Below the pieces are notes generated by a model. It was not told the origin of the DNA and did no database searches. It worked only from the letters and a program-made list of their open reading frames with translations. The translations under genes and the position numbers were made by a program. Positions 1 to 11,777 of a stretch of 64,000 nucleotides of DNA are shown here, one piece after another. The stretch is from Oscheius dolichura. Taxonomy: Eukaryota; Nematoda; Chromadorea; Rhabditida; Rhabditidae. Position 1 is the stretch's first letter; each line of letters opens with the position of its first letter. Where the stretch lies: NCBI GenBank assembly GCA_932521035.1, contig OW051493.1:8308001-8372000 (forward strand), read 5' to 3'.

Positions 1-109
1 AGCTTAACGGCCGCAACTCCCTTGGTGGCTACCAACCGATCGTCCGCCACTGGGGCTGCCACTACTGGGGCGTATGCTTCTTACTAACGGCTACAGAAAG
101 GGGGCAGGG

Positions 110-1266
110 CTATGAAGAACGGCGAAAATACACGAAACGTACCATAACAATAATGGTGATGGCCGTGGTGACCTGGACAAGCTTGAGCTGGATCTCCTCC
201 CTGATGTGGTATTCCTTTTTCTCGGCCGCCGGCTTTCCATTCAGCTCGATGTTATCCTTGGTCGAGATAACGAGCATCACGACGGCAGGGATGATTGCAA
301 AGGCCGTGTAGACGCCGGAGACGAGCAGCCATAACTTGGGAGCGGCACGGTGAACGATAATCTCGACGATGAAGAACAGGGAGACGAGGATCAGGGCCGT
401 CACGCAGACGAGGTAGATCAGGGTGCGGCCCGTCGTGTTGATCACCTGGAAATGAAGTAAAATAAAGAGTCGGAAATAATTTTCTTCTGGGATTATTAGA
501 TAAAGGGATACTGTACCCCCAAGGAGCTACAACTAGGAGACCGCCTGTGACTGGGTTTATAAGCGGGGCAACCGAGTCTGGCCCGGAAGACACATGAAAA
601 TTGGAACAAAAGCGAAGATTAGAATGGAAAGCGAAAGTTTTGGTCATTAGACACATTTTGACAGCTTTTGTTAACTTTCCAATTTCCAACACAAGCCGGC
701 TGGGTGCGGCTATGGTCAAATTCGGCCGTTTTTCAACATTTCTCATGGCCACTGGTGCGCAGGGGCCCAGAAAACCGGTGTCTTGTGGTGTGGGACTCTG
801 CTCCCTTGCCCTGGATGGCAAAACTCCAATCCAGGCTCTAACGGCTCGAGAGAAACAGCCCGCTCGGTCCAAACATCAAGGTGTACGAACCTCAACCATG
901 ATGAATAGGGCAAACGACATCTGGAGGATGAAGGAGGCGATAATGGCCAAGGCGTCCGATTGAATTCCTTCGGCCGCTTTCGACCTCCAGTTCTTCGTGT
1001 CCGCTTTGGCAGCAGCCGGGGGCACCGAGGCGTCGGGCTTCGCAGTGGTGGTGGATCTCTTGCTACCAGTAGGCGAAATCTTCGAGGCCGTGGACCTGTT
1101 GCTCTTCTTGGATCCCTTGGAGGAGCGCTTCGAGGCGGTGGTCGACTTCGTGCTCTCGTATGATTCCTTGGCCGACTTGGTGTCGTCGTCTGAAAAAGTT
1201 CGGGTAAAATTAGAAGAAAGTAGCAAAGTTACCGGGCTGACTTGCAGGAGTCGGAGTAGAAGCCAT
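110..1266 (-). CDS. Four-transmembrane protein with Ser/Lys-rich N-terminal tail
   Basis: Three exons on the minus strand: 1266-1242, 1189-891 and 445-110; phases agree and give 219 aa. The start is the ATG reading MASTPTPA. Residues about 10-75 are rich in Ser, Thr and Lys (runs such as SSKGSKKSNRS) and look disordered and phosphorylatable. Four hydrophobic segments follow, around ALAIIASFILQMSFALF, LIYLVCVTALILVSLFFIV, LWLLVSGVYTAFAIIPAVV and VTTAITIIVMVRF. The order tail-TM1-TM2-TM3-TM4 resembles small tetraspan (MARVEL-like) membrane proteins, but I recognise no family signature. Introns are 52 nt and 445 nt; the long one carries nothing I recognise. It is inferred to be an integral membrane protein of unknown role. 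The coding call is firm from splice sites and phase; the function is open. Confidence 0.75.
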
Positions 1267-1959
1267 TGCTGACCGCTTGGAGGGCAGCAGATAGGACAGA
1301 ATGACTGGAAAGCGAATTAGGGGGGAGATTGTCTTGACCGACAGTTTCGAACCAGTTATAGGACGGTCAAATTATTCTAATTCTGGGAGATAATAATGGG
1401 GAGATCTCTGTCTGTCTGTCTGTAAGACCTGTCGTTTGTGCAAATCCGACGGCCAACAGCAAACAGTTCGAGAAGCAGAAAGATCCGACCGGCCAATCTT
1501 TTTCGACTGTCAAATTTTTAATCCAAACGCGGCCGGTAGCGGCCGGAGGCATACTAGTTCTGGGAGAACGGGTAATTTGACCATTTTCTGTCGAATTTTG
1601 AAATCTACAGTTCTGGTAGGGAACAAGGGCGGCGTAGAGGGCCATGAAGGCCGGGTTCAACCACAGACTGGCCTAATCGAGACTTTCTATGACTTCCGGG
1701 GTTCGAAAAGAAAGAACTTGGGCACTGTTCTTGCAATTTTCCATCGAGGAGATGTCCCACAGGAAGCAAGGCCGGGCTTTTGGAAGACGCCAAGAAGAAC
1801 GTCTTCAGGACGCCTGAAGAGTTTTAAGACCCTGCTGCTTTATACATTACTGGGTAGTTTCAATAGCAACGCGTAATCATATGGGGAAAAGCCGCTTTCC
1901 CAGTTTTCCCGCAACAATCGATTGGCTTTAATGTTCCTGGAGTGAAATTTATCATTTTA
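1267..1959. other. Intergenic region with a dispersed repeat
   Basis: No gene seen. Positions about 1375-1540 hold, on the minus strand, one copy of a roughly 140-bp dispersed repeat that recurs near 10057-10190 and 44610-44750. The rest is unremarkable sequence between two divergently arranged genes and probably holds their promoters. Confidence 0.6.
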
Positions 1960-3270
1960 ATGTACTCTATCGCTGTCTTTCAGCTCTCTTCTCTTCCTCA
2001 ATGCATTTTACTCCAGATATTGGCCAAGGTAGGTTCTGTTCGTGGTGGGGACCGAAATGGAGGAGTCTGGGCCCATAAGCTTTCAACTCTGTTGAACAAT
2101 TTCTTTCGGATACCATTTTTATTACAAGAATGGAAACTTGTATGATCCCTAGGGGCCTCTCCAGCTTCTGGATGGCTTGGTCCCTCTAGAAGAACCCAGG
2201 GGCTGGATTTTCTCTTCCGGGAGCTCTAATTTTCAATATTACAGATGAAGTGGTCAGAACTCAGCAGAAGTCTCAAAACTAACAAGGCACTGTATCAGTT
2301 TATTAAAGAAAACTGGACTCAGCTGAAGAAATGCGTCAGATTGAACAGCCTCCATGCCCGTTATAATGTAAGGTGGCCCTTTGGCACAGAATAAATCTCC
2401 TTTTTATAGAACGTCTATACTCGGGTTCCGTTGAGCCGTTCTTATCCAGAACCACTGGATTTATCCGACGAATGGCTAAAAGGAATCCAAGTGGACGGTC
2501 TTTACGCCGAAGACATTGAGGTAAGTATTCCAAATTATACAGTAATCTTCTACTTTTAGTGGAATTCCCGTCTGGTTGAGAGAATCGTTGAAATTTTTAC
2601 GTTTTTTAAATTCAAATGGGTGTTCTTCCACTTTCCAAAGTTACCGTATACTGCCAACCTACTGGGAAAGATACGGCCCGAAGGAATTGTCCTGAATGTT
2701 AATTGGAATGTGAAATATTGGAAGGAAGCTCTTCCGGCCCTGCAAAGTGCTACAACGGTCAATATGTCAAACGGGCGCTGTTATGATCTGTCATTTCTTA
2801 CGGAGACTCATCAAGAAGTGAATATTCGACCAGATGGAAGGGCCATTTCTGAACTACGGACGTGTATAACGGTAAGTAGACATTGGAAGTACAGACTACG
2901 GTATACCAGGGGCCGCTCCTGGTTCAAGCCTTCTTTCCTTCCAAAAATTAAAACCTCAACTTACTCCTTTTACCCATAAAAATGTTCCTTTCAGAACTGG
3001 TACCAAGGAAAGACGAAGCCCTGCCCACTAATCCACGGAGAAACGATAATCGCCCTGAGAATTGAAGATCTCTGTGACAGAAACGTTCTCTATAAGTGGC
3101 ACAGCTTCTCCCTCCATGGAATGACTCAACATCTTTATGTTATCAATCTACCCGGAGATCAAGTCCTGGCCATAGCCTTGTACAGGAAATATTTCACTCT
3201 GAAGCTCTTCCCAACGGCAGGACACGCCAAGAGAGACTTTGACCTCTTCGGCTACCAATTGAGACGATAA
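1960..3270 (+). CDS. F-box protein, nematode-type
   Basis: Five exons: 1960-2028, 2245-2367, 2410-2520, 2560-2871 and 2995-3270, all joined in phase 0, giving 296 aa. Residues 9-60 match the F-box pattern: LSSLPQCILLQILAK, then W..L.RSLKTNKALYQFI..NW..LKK across the first intron. F-box proteins bind SKP1 and bring substrates to SCF ubiquitin ligases. The C-terminal 190 residues contain Trp-rich stretches such as VNWNVKYWKEALPAL and NWYQGKTKPCPLI, like the substrate-binding halves of the expanded nematode F-box families; I cannot assign the exact associated domain. The start ATG is the one in frame just before the F-box; a further upstream exon is possible. Introns are 39-216 nt with canonical ends. 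Target unknown. Confidence 0.75.
2078..2155 (+). repeat. Dispersed repeat copy 1 of 2 (partner at 3812-3893)
   Basis: The stretch with AACAATTTCTTTCGGA, TTTTTATTACAAG, ACTTGTATGATC and CTAGGGGCC in order is repeated, with scattered changes, at 3812-3893. This copy lies in the first intron of the F-box gene. Confidence 0.6.
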
Positions 3271-3510
3271 ACTGTTCTATGTTTAGTCACCGTACTGATT
3301 GTTCCATGGATCTGTTGGAATAGAACGTCTATTACCATCTACTGTCTATAAAAAGTAATTTATTCCCTCTGGATAGGGTTAACGTATCAATTAGAGGGCT
3401 ATGCGCCGCGGGGGTGGAGTGATAGACTAGAAACAGTATACATTAGCTAGCTATGGTTGTTTATATGGTTAAGATGGTCTCCTTGAGCAGGGAATTTCCT
3501 CCAAGTCTTC
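3271..3510. other. 3' flank of the F-box gene
   Basis: AT-rich sequence directly after the F-box stop codon, probably 3' UTR and terminator. No other feature seen. Confidence 0.5.
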
Positions 3511-3512
3511 CA

Positions 3513-6320
3513 CTATCCCATGGCTCCGGGCTCTAAGGTCTTCCGTTCTGATCTTCCACTGAGAAGGCTTTCCGAAGCTTTGTAGTCATCGTTGGCGAGA
3601 ACTGAACGTCTTGAATTATTCTCATATCCGTAAGAAAACGGGATCCTGAAAGAGAAACTATTAAGGAGAAGAGAAAAGACTGGGGTGGATAGAAACCAGA
3701 GGAAGGACTCGTTCTGTTGTTGAAAGAAGCAAAAAAGGGGAAAATGTACCAACCTGGGCAACGGCGTCAGAATGAAGACCAAAGACTGTGTGGTTGACCA
3801 GGCAGGGTTTAAAAACTGTGTTAAACAATTTCATTCGGAGACCACTTTTATTACAAGTGTGGGGACTTGTATGATCTCTAGGGGCCAGAAGAATACGGAG
3901 GACCGGCTGGAAACAGCCACGATGAACGGTCGTTTTGATCCATTCTATTTGCTCTATTTGAGGTCTTTTGATACAGGTTCCGACTAAAACAAGTCGTCTG
4001 GATGTGATTGAGGAGCGGATTTTCAAGAAGAAGTTCAAGATCTGTGAGAAATAGAAGAGATTAAAGAAAGTGAACACCAAACAAGACAAAAAAGGTGTAT
4101 TAAAACGATTTAATATAAAAAGGTTGTTCAATAATCTCTCCAGCTGGCGCTGCGCCAGTTGTGGCCTCCTCCCAGTCTGAGTTGAAGAACTCGTCACAGC
4201 GATCCAAGAATTCCTCCGTCTGGCAACACTGTCAGCATGATGCCATAGAGACGAATTTTGCCAGCTTCGTTGGCTCGTCGTCGTCCCGTCCACCAAAATG
4301 CATGTGGTGGAATTTGAAGCGCTCCACAAAATCGCAGTTGAGGAAGGTGGACTGGAAACCCGGTATGCAGTCTGGATACTCGGAATCCGAAGTCGGGAAT
4401 TTTCTAAAATATTATATATAAATATTTGTAATTTTCTCGTATGAGAAAGATTTTGCCGGTTAGTCACAAAGCAACTCACTTGAAAGAATTTGCTCATTTT
4501 GGTTGTCCAATGTTGGGCCGTTTTCTCCAGGAACATCAGCGGAGGACTCGCCATCCACTGGGGGCAGCATTGCAGATATTCCACATCAAAAATGCCATGG
4601 ATCAGGAAGTAGAGGTAGATCTTCAAAACAGGACGGGCGTGAGTGAGTCGGTCCAACTCCACTTTTTCTTGAATTCGGCGTTTGTCTTCCAGTTCTTGAA
4701 AGAAAAACTGTTAGAGGAAAGAAGAAGAAAAAAAACCAAGGAAAGGGATCTTGTACCAACCTGAGGGTCTGGAGCGCGATAACCTATTCCATCACGACCG
4801 GCTTGTTCGATATCTTCTCCAGCAGGAAGTCCAGCCTCTGCTACTTCTCCCACATCACCAGCTGGCTCCTGGCCCAGGTGCTAAAAGAGAAACTGTTAGA
4901 GGGAAGAAGAAGTCCTCGAGCGAATAGTGACCAGAGAACGTTCTGTTGGGGAAAGAAGCAAAGAGGAGGAAACTGTACCAACCTGGGCAACAACGTCAAA
5001 ACGAGGAAGAATAGCATCATTTTGGTGTCGGTCACCACCCTGTAGATGCCCATCTTGTGGAGGAAGAAGATCTCCTACAAGGCCAAAGCCACCAACGACT
5101 TCCTGAAAGAGAAGAATTTAATAAAAAATAACGGATGAGCAAATAAAAGATATTTAGGATAAAGTTGGAATAGCCCCCGTGCAAATTTGGTGTTGGGAGA
5201 GTGAGTAGATAGAAGAAAAACTCACCATACTAACTGGCTTCTTCTTGTCCTTCTTTACGTAGTAGGCCATGAAGGAGGCGACAGAAGAAAAGCGAATAAA
5301 TAAACGTTTTTTGACAAACCACGTTTGTTTAGGGCACGCCCCCTGAAAAAGAAATATTAGAAAACAGCAAGGGGAACAAAAATGGCAAAAATAATACGTC
5401 CCGAGCGCAAAAAGAATTTTGCGCAGAGCTTCGCCTCTATTTGATGAAATTCGACATATAAATGGGTAAAAGAAGCTAGAAAACAGCTTTATAATAATAT
5501 ATACAATACCTAAACAAAAGGATAATCATTGAAAACAAACTTACTTGAATATTAGTCTAGCATCCTGTGGAGAGCTCTTGCTGCTCAATCCACTTATTCG
5601 TCTTCTTGTGCTTACATCTAAAAATAATGAATTATCGTTTAGAAACAATAGAAAACAAAATAGAAATGATAAAACAACAATAGAAAGCAATACAACAAAC
5701 AATGAAAATAAAATAATGACGAAAAGCGCAAGCGACTTGCAATATGTTAATTAGGCTCATTTTTTCTCAATTTTCTTTCTATAACATTTGTAAAATGTTG
5801 CTAACATGCTATTCCATGTGTATAGAAAAATTAGAAGCAAAAACAATATAATAATCAAAAGGAATTCATCAAATTCTATTTCAGATTCATTTCTTGCGTT
5901 GATATTTATTTTTCAACACTTATATCGCATGCCACATGCTGTGTGATACTGCAAAAGAACCGCAATCGAATGTAGACAATTTAGCAATAAAGATAATACA
6001 GAGAAAGCAAGTACAAGCAAAGAAATAAATAAATTTGTTGGTGAAACGATTTTTTCAGAAAAAGGACGCTAACGAAAAGCATGGCCGCGAAAAATCCTAT
6101 TCATCACTTTCATCATTTTTTTCTACTGCGGTAGGCTCCCCTGAGAAGAGAAAAGACAGGGGAGGATAGAAACCAGAGGAATGACTCGTTCTGTTGGGGA
6201 AAGAAGCAAAGAAGGGGAAAATGTACCAACCTGGATAATGATGTCTGGAACGAGGCCGGGATTGAGGGCTTCTTGGTGTTCTGCAAGCACTTCGTCGATT
6301 TCTTGCACTCTCCGAGGACT
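3513..6320 (-). pseudogene. Cluster of repeated short exons with near-identical introns; probably a decayed or atypical gene
   Basis: Minus-strand exon-like blocks end in CAG before introns starting GTTGGTAC. The best are 6320-6231 (30 codons, ends PDIIIQ), 5102-4983 (40 codons, ends FDVVAQ) and 4880-4761 (40 codons, ends RAPDPQ). A block at 4694-4480 (ELEDKRRIQEKVELDRL..., ends TTKMSKFFQ) and one ending DAVAQ near 3755 follow. The first three are phase 0 and acidic, Gly/Pro-rich; two are exactly 120 nt. The four introns that follow such blocks share sequence (see finding). The next block needs a different phase, and block 4420-4100 has an in-frame TGA, so no continuous protein can be built. 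This may be a low-complexity, exon-duplicated gene that is decaying, or one whose splicing I misread. No family recognised. Confidence 0.4.
3812..3893 (+). repeat. Dispersed repeat copy 2 (partner at 2078-2155)
   Basis: Shares AACAATTTCATTCGGAGACC, TTTTATTACAAG and ACTTGTATGATC with 2078-2155. The adjacent words TGTGGTTGACCAGGC (3788) recur at 17680, just outside the Harbinger element. Confidence 0.6.
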
Positions 6321-7463
6321 CTGAAAGAGAAACATTTAAGAAACAATTGTTTACAACAGTTAAAGGGACTCTCCAGGACATTTTACAACTTGGTCTCATT
6401 TTATAGAGTTTTGGTCGCTGATGCACTAATTTATTTTTCATAAAAATGTCTAGATAAGGAGAAAAATGCGTGCAAAGTGCTATAATTTACTAGAATTCCA
6501 GTAAATTCTTGAGGAACAGGGTTAAACACCGGGCAGCGTTCACTTTGGATTCACTCCTCTTGGCTTAAAACATCGTTTTCACTCGTTATCTACTCTTTCT
6601 GGTTTATTTTTTGCGCTTACAATAATGCATAGAGCCTAATAATAATGTACAATACCAACTAGGAGAAAAAGAATGTCAATATTATAGGCATTTTGAGGTT
6701 TTCTCGAATTAGACGTTCTTGCATACAAAGAATTTTTAAAACATAACGTGTCACTCTCTTTTCTATGTTTTTCTTATTTTAGTATGCTGTAAAGGGTGTA
6801 TTCTAAATATTCACTTGCAATAGTTGTAAAATATCATTTTGTGTGTCATTAACCATGCTGAACTACTTTTTGTCTAATTTCTTCATTTCATATCGTTTTT
6901 TGCCTTTGTTTAGGTTATTTGCACTTCCTATCGACTGAAGAATATAAAATTATATGTGAGTTGTTAAAAGAATATCAAAAAATAGTTCAGAGATTCATAT
7001 TCTAGATGCCTCGCTCCCATGGTGTTGTTCATAGTCATACTGCTTCAATTTCTGTTTAATTTTTTTTGTAATATTGTTGCCTGTAGCTTATTCTATATAA
7101 GAAATTTTTTTTGAGGGAATAAAATGTTAAAATCATGAAATTTGATGGAAAAACAATCAAAATCAACTTTTAGAAAATTGGTGCCGCCGCACCCGTAAAA
7201 TCTCGGCAGGCCCGCAATATTTAGGTATTGATTACTTTCCACATTAGAAACAGGCTAAATATTGTCACATATTCAATGGGAAATAATAATATCGTTCAAA
7301 ATTCGAATTTCCTACGTTCATCCTTTTTTTTCAGAATAGGTAGCACAACAGCCTTCTCATCCTCGTCCACCTTTTTTTTTGTATTTGCTTTTTATTGTTT
7401 TACTCAAATTAAGTATTCAAAATAAGTACTTTTTGTATAAAACAGCAGAAAAAAACGAAAAAA
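5110..7463. other. AT-rich non-coding region
   Basis: Apart from the exon block at 6320-6231 and its possible end exon at about 6140, I see no gene here. The sequence is AT-rich with no supported splice pairs. A single end of the CACCCGTAAAATCTCGGCAG inverted-repeat family lies at about 7188-7207. Confidence 0.5.
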
Positions 7464-7799
7464 ATGCTGTTTGAAAAATTCACATTTGAAACGCGCGCGC
7501 GGCGCTACTGTAACGCGTGTCGTTGCGCAGAAAAAGAAAAAGAAGGAAACAATTACCGTGAAGTTGATTATGAGAGATGTTGGCCATTCATTCGAGCCGT
7601 GCTCCCCCTGGCTGGCCATGTGGAAGTAGATTTTCAATACCTTATGCGGCCGGATACCGTCGACTTTGCGGCCACCAACGACTTTTTCAAGGTTTGGCTC
7701 TATTTTTCCTTTTATATTGTTCCTCTTTTTCAGGTTGTAAAGGCTGTAAATTATGATACTCACGATATAAATGTGACCCTGGAAATGTATCTTCGCTGA
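7464..7799 (+). CDS. Small hypothetical protein, two exons
   Basis: Exons 7464-7691 and 7734-7799 join in phase 0 across a 42-nt intron (GTTTGG...TTTCAG) to give 97 aa. It starts MLFEKFTFETRARRY and ends NVTLEMYLR. Unspliced, the frame also stays open, so a longer 111-residue reading is possible. The first exon has a Cys pair (CNACRC) and then a mixed globular-looking stretch (PFIRAVLPLAGHVEVDFQ). No family recognised. The gene is convergent with the Kelch gene, whose stop lies only 57 nt beyond. The start is uncertain: an acceptor-like TTGCGCAG lies inside the first exon, so the true 5' end may differ. Confidence 0.4.
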   Translation: MLFEKFTFETRARRYCNACRCAEKEKEGNNYREVDYERCWPFIRAVLPLAGHVEVDFQYLMRPDTVDFAATNDFFKVWLYFSFYIVPLFQVVKAVNYDTHDINVTLEMYLR

Positions 7800-7855
7800 T
7801 CAATGCTTACCAGGTATTTTTTTTTAAATTTAATATTTATTTGTTTAATAGGGGA

Positions 7856-9724
7856 TTACTCTGTGGAATTAGAAAGGATATCAACCAAATGGCGGGGAAT
7901 AACAATTGAAGGCATATCATTGCACAAATTAGGAAGAAGAGGACCCTCTCTCCAGCTTTTTCCATTAAATATTTCAGTTTTATCGAGATCTTTGCCTATT
8001 ACATAATATCCTCCAATTACAAAAATCTCATTGTTAAGGACTGCTGCAGAAAAGTCACATCGAGGTTGTTTCATTGGCAGCAGTTCTTTCCATGTTCCTT
8101 TTTCTTCTAGATTACTCACTTCCAGTACATTATTGACTATTGCCCTTCCATCCCAACCTCCCATTAAAATGAGATTATTTCCATAAGAAACGAGAGAATG
8201 ACCAGCAAGAAGTGTTGGCATATCATTCATCTCCGTCCAGACACCACTCTCCGGGTCGAAACATTCCACACTTTTCAAATAATTTGGGCGATCATATCCA
8301 CCACAGACAATGAATTTGCCATTATGAACTGCTGCAGCTGCATATCTTCTTGAATATTTCATGTCCCTAAAATATTGATTAGCCCTGATTGAGCCTTGTA
8401 TCAGATGTTGTATCATCTCGTTTGAGAGACGAACCTCGTCTTGAGTGTGGATCAGGGCTGGGCGGGATGGCCATTTTCAAAACGGGTCGGGACAGGACTC
8501 GTCCTGCCCAAAACCCTGAATGAAACGGGACGGGAATCCCGCACATCCCTAACTCCTTTACTCGTCCAAGCCTAGTTTTATTTTGGGCTTTTTTCCAATT
8601 ACCGGGGTTTCAACTACGGGACCTTTTGGCATTTTCACGGACAAAAACGCCTGAATTCCAGATTGAGATTTCAAAACAGGCACATCTCGCTCGCCAAGTT
8701 CCCAAATGGTCCCGTAGTCGAAAACCGGCCGTTGGAAACCGACTATAGAAGAAGTGAAAAATTTGGGAAAGTGTTCAACTCACGGCATTTTAATCCATTT
8801 GTTCTTCTTCGGATCATATCGTTCCACACTTTTCAAGTAGCTTCCATTCCATCCTCCAAACACCCAGATGGATCCATTCCATTCCACACTACTATTATCA
8901 ATACCCTTTCGTTCCTCATTCATGTCTGCCAATCCTATCCATTCCAATGTTTTGTTATCCAATTTGTATAATTCTTTAGCCATCGAACCACCGAATATAT
9001 AGATTTCTCCATCCAGATATACTGCACCTCCGGTAACAAGTTTTTTCGGTAATTTCAATGCCAATTTGATCCATTTGTCTTGTTTCAAAATGACCATTTC
9101 ATCTGTTTCTCTGCCATCTTTATATCCTCCAAGGACTAGAATCTAAAAGAATGTTAATTATTCTATTCCCCAATACCCCACCGTCCCCTTATCCACTTTT
9201 CCTGGGATCAATTGTCTTTTTTCTTCCAAAGGAACGGGTCTCGCCAGGATTGTAAGACGATCTTCACTTTGTTTCCCTTCCATCCTCCCAACTAAACATT
9301 AGTAACACTAAAAAGTATTAGATCTGGCTGACTTTTGTGAGAAATCTCTGCGATGCCCTCTTGTAAAGTCGTTATAGCATCGGAAACTGAAATTTCTCTC
9401 GAGTTCTAAAAGGTTTCAATGATTTCTCACCCCCTTGTTGCTTGTCGGATACTTCTTTCAATCTCCCTGAAAAGTCATTTCGTATGCAACTCAAGCCATC
9501 TTCTGTTTCCCGTCGAAGTCGTTTCATCTCCTCATTTTCTATCGCTAACGCATCTATTTCATATTTTTGAAAGACTCATTATCTCCCCCCAACATACCGT
9601 TTCTACCCGAGTTCTGCTCCATTTTCCCCTTCAATTCTCTATTTTCCGCCTCCAGCCTGCCTATTCTTCCGATTAGGTCCATAATCAGCGGACTGATATT
9701 CGCGTCAAAAGGATTAGTTGCCAT
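7856..9724 (-). CDS. Coiled-coil/Kelch-repeat protein
   Basis: Six exons: 9724-9598, 9553-9453, 9405-9333, 9291-9197, 9142-8784 and 8366-7856; phases agree and give 421 aa. Residues about 1-140 are a coiled-coil region (RIGRLEAENRELKGKMEQ, EEMKRLRRETEDG). The rest is about six Kelch blades, each with the Gly-Gly pair (VLGGY, IFGGS, VFGGW, VCGGY, LMGGW, VIGGY) and a downstream Trp (NKWIKMP, GVWTEM, GTWKEL, KSWREG). Kelch propellers are protein-binding modules, often in Cullin-3 adaptors or actin binders; no BTB or BACK domain precedes this one, so it is not a classic KLHL. The start ATG lies 11 nt after a TTTCAG acceptor, which fits trans-splicing. The fourth donor (GTGGAT) is weak. The 417-nt last intron holds inverted-repeat DNA. 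Confidence 0.8.
8440..8550. repeat. GC-rich simple-sequence patch in a Kelch intron
   Basis: Short words such as CGGGTCGGGACAGGAC and AACGGGACGGGAATCCCG recur within about 100 bp. Similar patches of different wording lie at 20040-20170 and 20367-20443. Confidence 0.45.
8602..8731. repeat. Inverted-repeat element with CTACGGGACC arms
   Basis: ACTACGGGACCTTTT near the left edge faces AAATGGTCCCGTAGT near the right edge, about 130 bp end to end with imperfect arms. The core CTACGGGACC recurs inside the hairpin element at 54337-54471, suggesting a related non-autonomous family. It sits inside the last Kelch intron. Confidence 0.5.
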
Positions 9725-10056
9725 TAGAGTAGCTGAAATAGTTTATGGAAAGGTTGAGAAATGGGAAAAGTCGATTTTAACAAGGGAAGAGGCAGGGACA
9801 GTCCTTGATAAGGGAGACTTCGATAAGAAACGGAAATTGCTGCAGCTGTCGCGTTTGCCAGTGTTTGGCTATTATAATTTTTTGCCGGCAATTCGGACAA
9901 AAACAGTTTTAGCCGGCTACCTTCACAGATTATTGAGAAACACTGTGCTCGGCCCCCCTTCCTCCAGAGCCGACTCCCCCTTCTCCAGCATGGTATTCTC
10001 CTGCCCAGCGCCTTCGTCAGACGATGTTGCACCTGCCCCTAGGCATGCTCTTTTCG

Positions 10057-10190
10057 GATCAAAATTTGACAGTCGAAAAAGATCAAACGGTCGTAACTTT
10101 CTGGTTCTCTCTCATTTGACCGGTCAATCTGAACAAACGACAGGTCATACAGACGGACATCTGCCTATTATTAGGGTAGGACTAGAAGAG
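10057..10190 (+). repeat. Dispersed repeat, 140-bp family, copy 2 of 3
   Basis: Shares in order AAATTTGACAGTCGAAAAAGA, then ACAAACGACAGGTC, ACAGACGGACA and CTATTATTAGGGTAGGA with 44610-44750 (same strand) and with 1375-1540 (opposite strand). Confidence 0.65.
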
Positions 10191-11777
10191 CCCAGTATTT
10201 ATTGGAGGGACGCCCCTGTTGTGTGTTGGCCAAGGTCCCGCGCGGGCCCTTCCTTCAAAGTCAGGACGGTCAATTTCCGCATTTGAAATTTTTATTTTTA
10301 CGCATTCGCATTTGAAACAAAACCAAAAAAGCGAAACCATTTTTGACCGTTGGCTGACCGAAGCAGGCCGCTTATGAGAAAAGGCTTAACTTTGGTAAAG
10401 TGCTGTCGATTCCTCACTGTTACGCGCCAGAGCGTAGCAAAAAATAAACCGTGAAAACGCCAAGAAGCGCCATCGAATGACACTACTCTCATCGCGCTTG
10501 CTCAAAAACATTGTGTAATTGTTCGAAACTTTGAGGCTCCATTCCGGTTGGACATTTTGATAGGCCTATTTCATTCGAGTTGTCATCTTCAAAGGCCGTT
10601 GTCTCCTCTCATTTATTAAAAAAATGCCATTCAGAATTCATAACGCTTATAACAAGGTGTTTTGTGAGAAGTCTATTGCCAAACTACCGACAAACCTCTA
10701 AAGTCGTGAACCGGTAGCTGAAAATGCGATTGTAAGGATGAGTTGTAGCCGGTCTCATTCAAGCAGGATCAGGGCCCATTGGGGTCTCGAGATGAATGGC
10801 TTCCCGTTTTGTTTTAGCCTTTCAAACGAGCTGCTGGGTCGGGAATCGAATTGCAACCAGTTGGGACCATCTCAAGCCAGATTCATTCGAATTTCCATTT
10901 TTTACAGGGTATGTTGTTGGGTTTTCTGTTCTTTTCCACCCCGCGGGCGGTCGGTCCCCATTTCTTTGCAGCCGAAGCAGCCAGCCGCGGTTGCTGCCGA
11001 CTTTTGCCGACTTCAACTCGTGTAGCTGCTCGTCCGCCGCCGTGCTGCCGTGACAAAGGACAGGATCCCGACCTCAAGCCGGATTGGAGCACCGTGAGGA
11101 CGTAAGCTCTCCTGGCTTCGACATCCTCGCCGGCCAGCGACTTCTGCCAACAGAAGAAGCAACAACATCAGCGACTATGGATGTAGACTCCCTCTCCCCG
11201 TCGACTTGGCCACCTGGGAGAGTACCGGCCTACCACCTCGCCGTCCCGCTGTAGCAGTTCAAGAACTCACGTCAGCACCCAGGGATAAGAGGTTTCCCTC
11301 GCGTGATGCACGTTGATTATGGGAATAAACTTGTAAACTTGTAATGTTGTTGGGTTGGACATGCGGATTCGACTACACTAAACTATCCCACAGGAAATGC
11401 CGTTTTTCGAAGTTCTATGGTTAAGCATGGCTATCTGGTTCGACTTTTGCCATTTTTAACTTCTATACGACTTCTAACTTCTATTCGATCTCCTGCTCCA
11501 GATGGACTAAACGGGAATGAAAAAATTCTGGCTAAAAAAGAGGTGAGCCTATCTCTTTCCCAATATTCCCCTTTTTTGTTCCGTGTTTTGACTTACCTCA
11601 TCTCGTAAAAGAGTTCTGGCGGCAGCGAGAACAAGACGGGCTTCGTGCCGGCCACAAAAAAAGAAACGGAGGGGGACAGAACACGTTCTCTGGCTAAACG
11701 GGCACGTACAGCCTGACTGAGGCCGGCCTTTTTTTTCTTTCATTTTTAAATCAAAGGATCCATCAGAGACTCCGTAT

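Noticed and set aside
252..872. 206-codon minus-strand frame
   Set aside because: Lies across intron 2 and overlaps exon 3 of the 4-TM gene in another frame; no motif.
3661..4662. 333-codon minus-strand frame
   Set aside because: Runs through recognisable introns (GTTGGTAC, GTGAGTTGC) and changes character along its length; only parts look coding.
9567..10286. 239-codon plus-strand frame
   Set aside because: Antisense to exon 1 of the Kelch gene and continues into a dispersed repeat.
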